Shown: positions 22,313 to 22,487 of the stretch, in pieces | How the letters are laid out: each line of letters starts with the position of its first letter | How positions within the stretch are numbered: the stretch's first letter is position 1 | Source of the DNA: Christensenella sp. UBA2853 | Lineage (GTDB): Bacteria > Bacillota > Clostridia > Christensenellales > Aristaeellaceae | NCBI GenBank assembly: GCA_002350845.1 | Contig: DEFL01000047.1 | Span: 15,047 to 37,533 of the forward strand | Direction of reading: 5' to 3' | DNA length: 22,487 nt | The notes under the pieces: model-generated | Seen by the model: only the letters and a program-made list of their open reading frames with translations | The model's database searches: none | What the model was told of the DNA's origin: nothing | Translations under genes and position numbers: made by a program

Positions 22313-22487
22313 GCCAAGAATGAATAAACACTATAAAATATATCCAACTGATGAAAGAAACACACGCGCAGATTCCATTTTTCTGAAACCATCTGTTCTT
22401 TCTCTGCTGTTTCTGAAAAGCGCTGACAGCCTGCTTCCCTGTCGTTCCGGTGCTCCCATCAGTCCAGTCAATTACCCACGACTGAAG

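Overview
The window looks like chromosomal DNA from an anaerobic, GC-rich member of the Bacillota, class Clostridia, probably a gut or rumen glycan degrader. The clues are strong AGGAGG-type ribosome binding sites, tight ATGA-coupled genes, Gram-positive signal peptides, an LplA/LplB/YtcP-type sugar transporter with no local ATPase, and rumen-type GH2, GH3 and GH88 enzymes. A lineage such as Christensenellales is a guess from protein style only. No RNA gene, insertion sequence, phage gene or CRISPR array was seen.

Region 1 (1 to about 7.0 kb, minus strand) is a secreted envelope block. Bases 1-5462 are one uninterrupted reading frame that runs off the left edge. It encodes at least 1,820 residues: a signal peptide followed only by about 55 copies of a 32-residue Tyr/Gly-rich repeat. 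The C-terminal two thirds in view is organised into 384-bp higher-order blocks of four unit types. Upstream of it lies a secreted SH3-NlpC/P60 cell-wall peptidase.

Region 2 (7.1-15.8 kb) is a Gram-positive polysaccharide utilisation locus. An AraC-type regulator and a cytoplasmic GH2 glycosidase read leftward. A divergent operon reads rightward: extracellular binding protein, two ABC permeases, and a GH88 unsaturated glucuronyl hydrolase. The shared 10.53-10.77 kb region holds several TTTGCAC/GTGCAAA-like boxes. Hairpin terminators after the binding protein and after the second permease should step expression down along the operon. The inferred job is import of uronate-containing, lyase-made oligosaccharides and their breakdown in the cytoplasm. 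No lyase is in view.

Region 3 (15.7-19.5 kb) holds a secreted HAD-type phosphatase (minus) and a divergent, domain-permuted GH3 beta-glycosidase (plus), each closed by a strong bidirectional terminator.

Region 4 (19.4-22.5 kb, minus strand) contains two small operons. One is a secreted peptidoglycan-binding-domain protein coupled to a VOC/GloA2-like enzyme. The other is a GNAT acetyltransferase, a YczE/YitT-family membrane protein and a thioredoxin-like protein. The last 340 bases are non-coding and carry the leftward operon promoter and a good outward-facing promoter.
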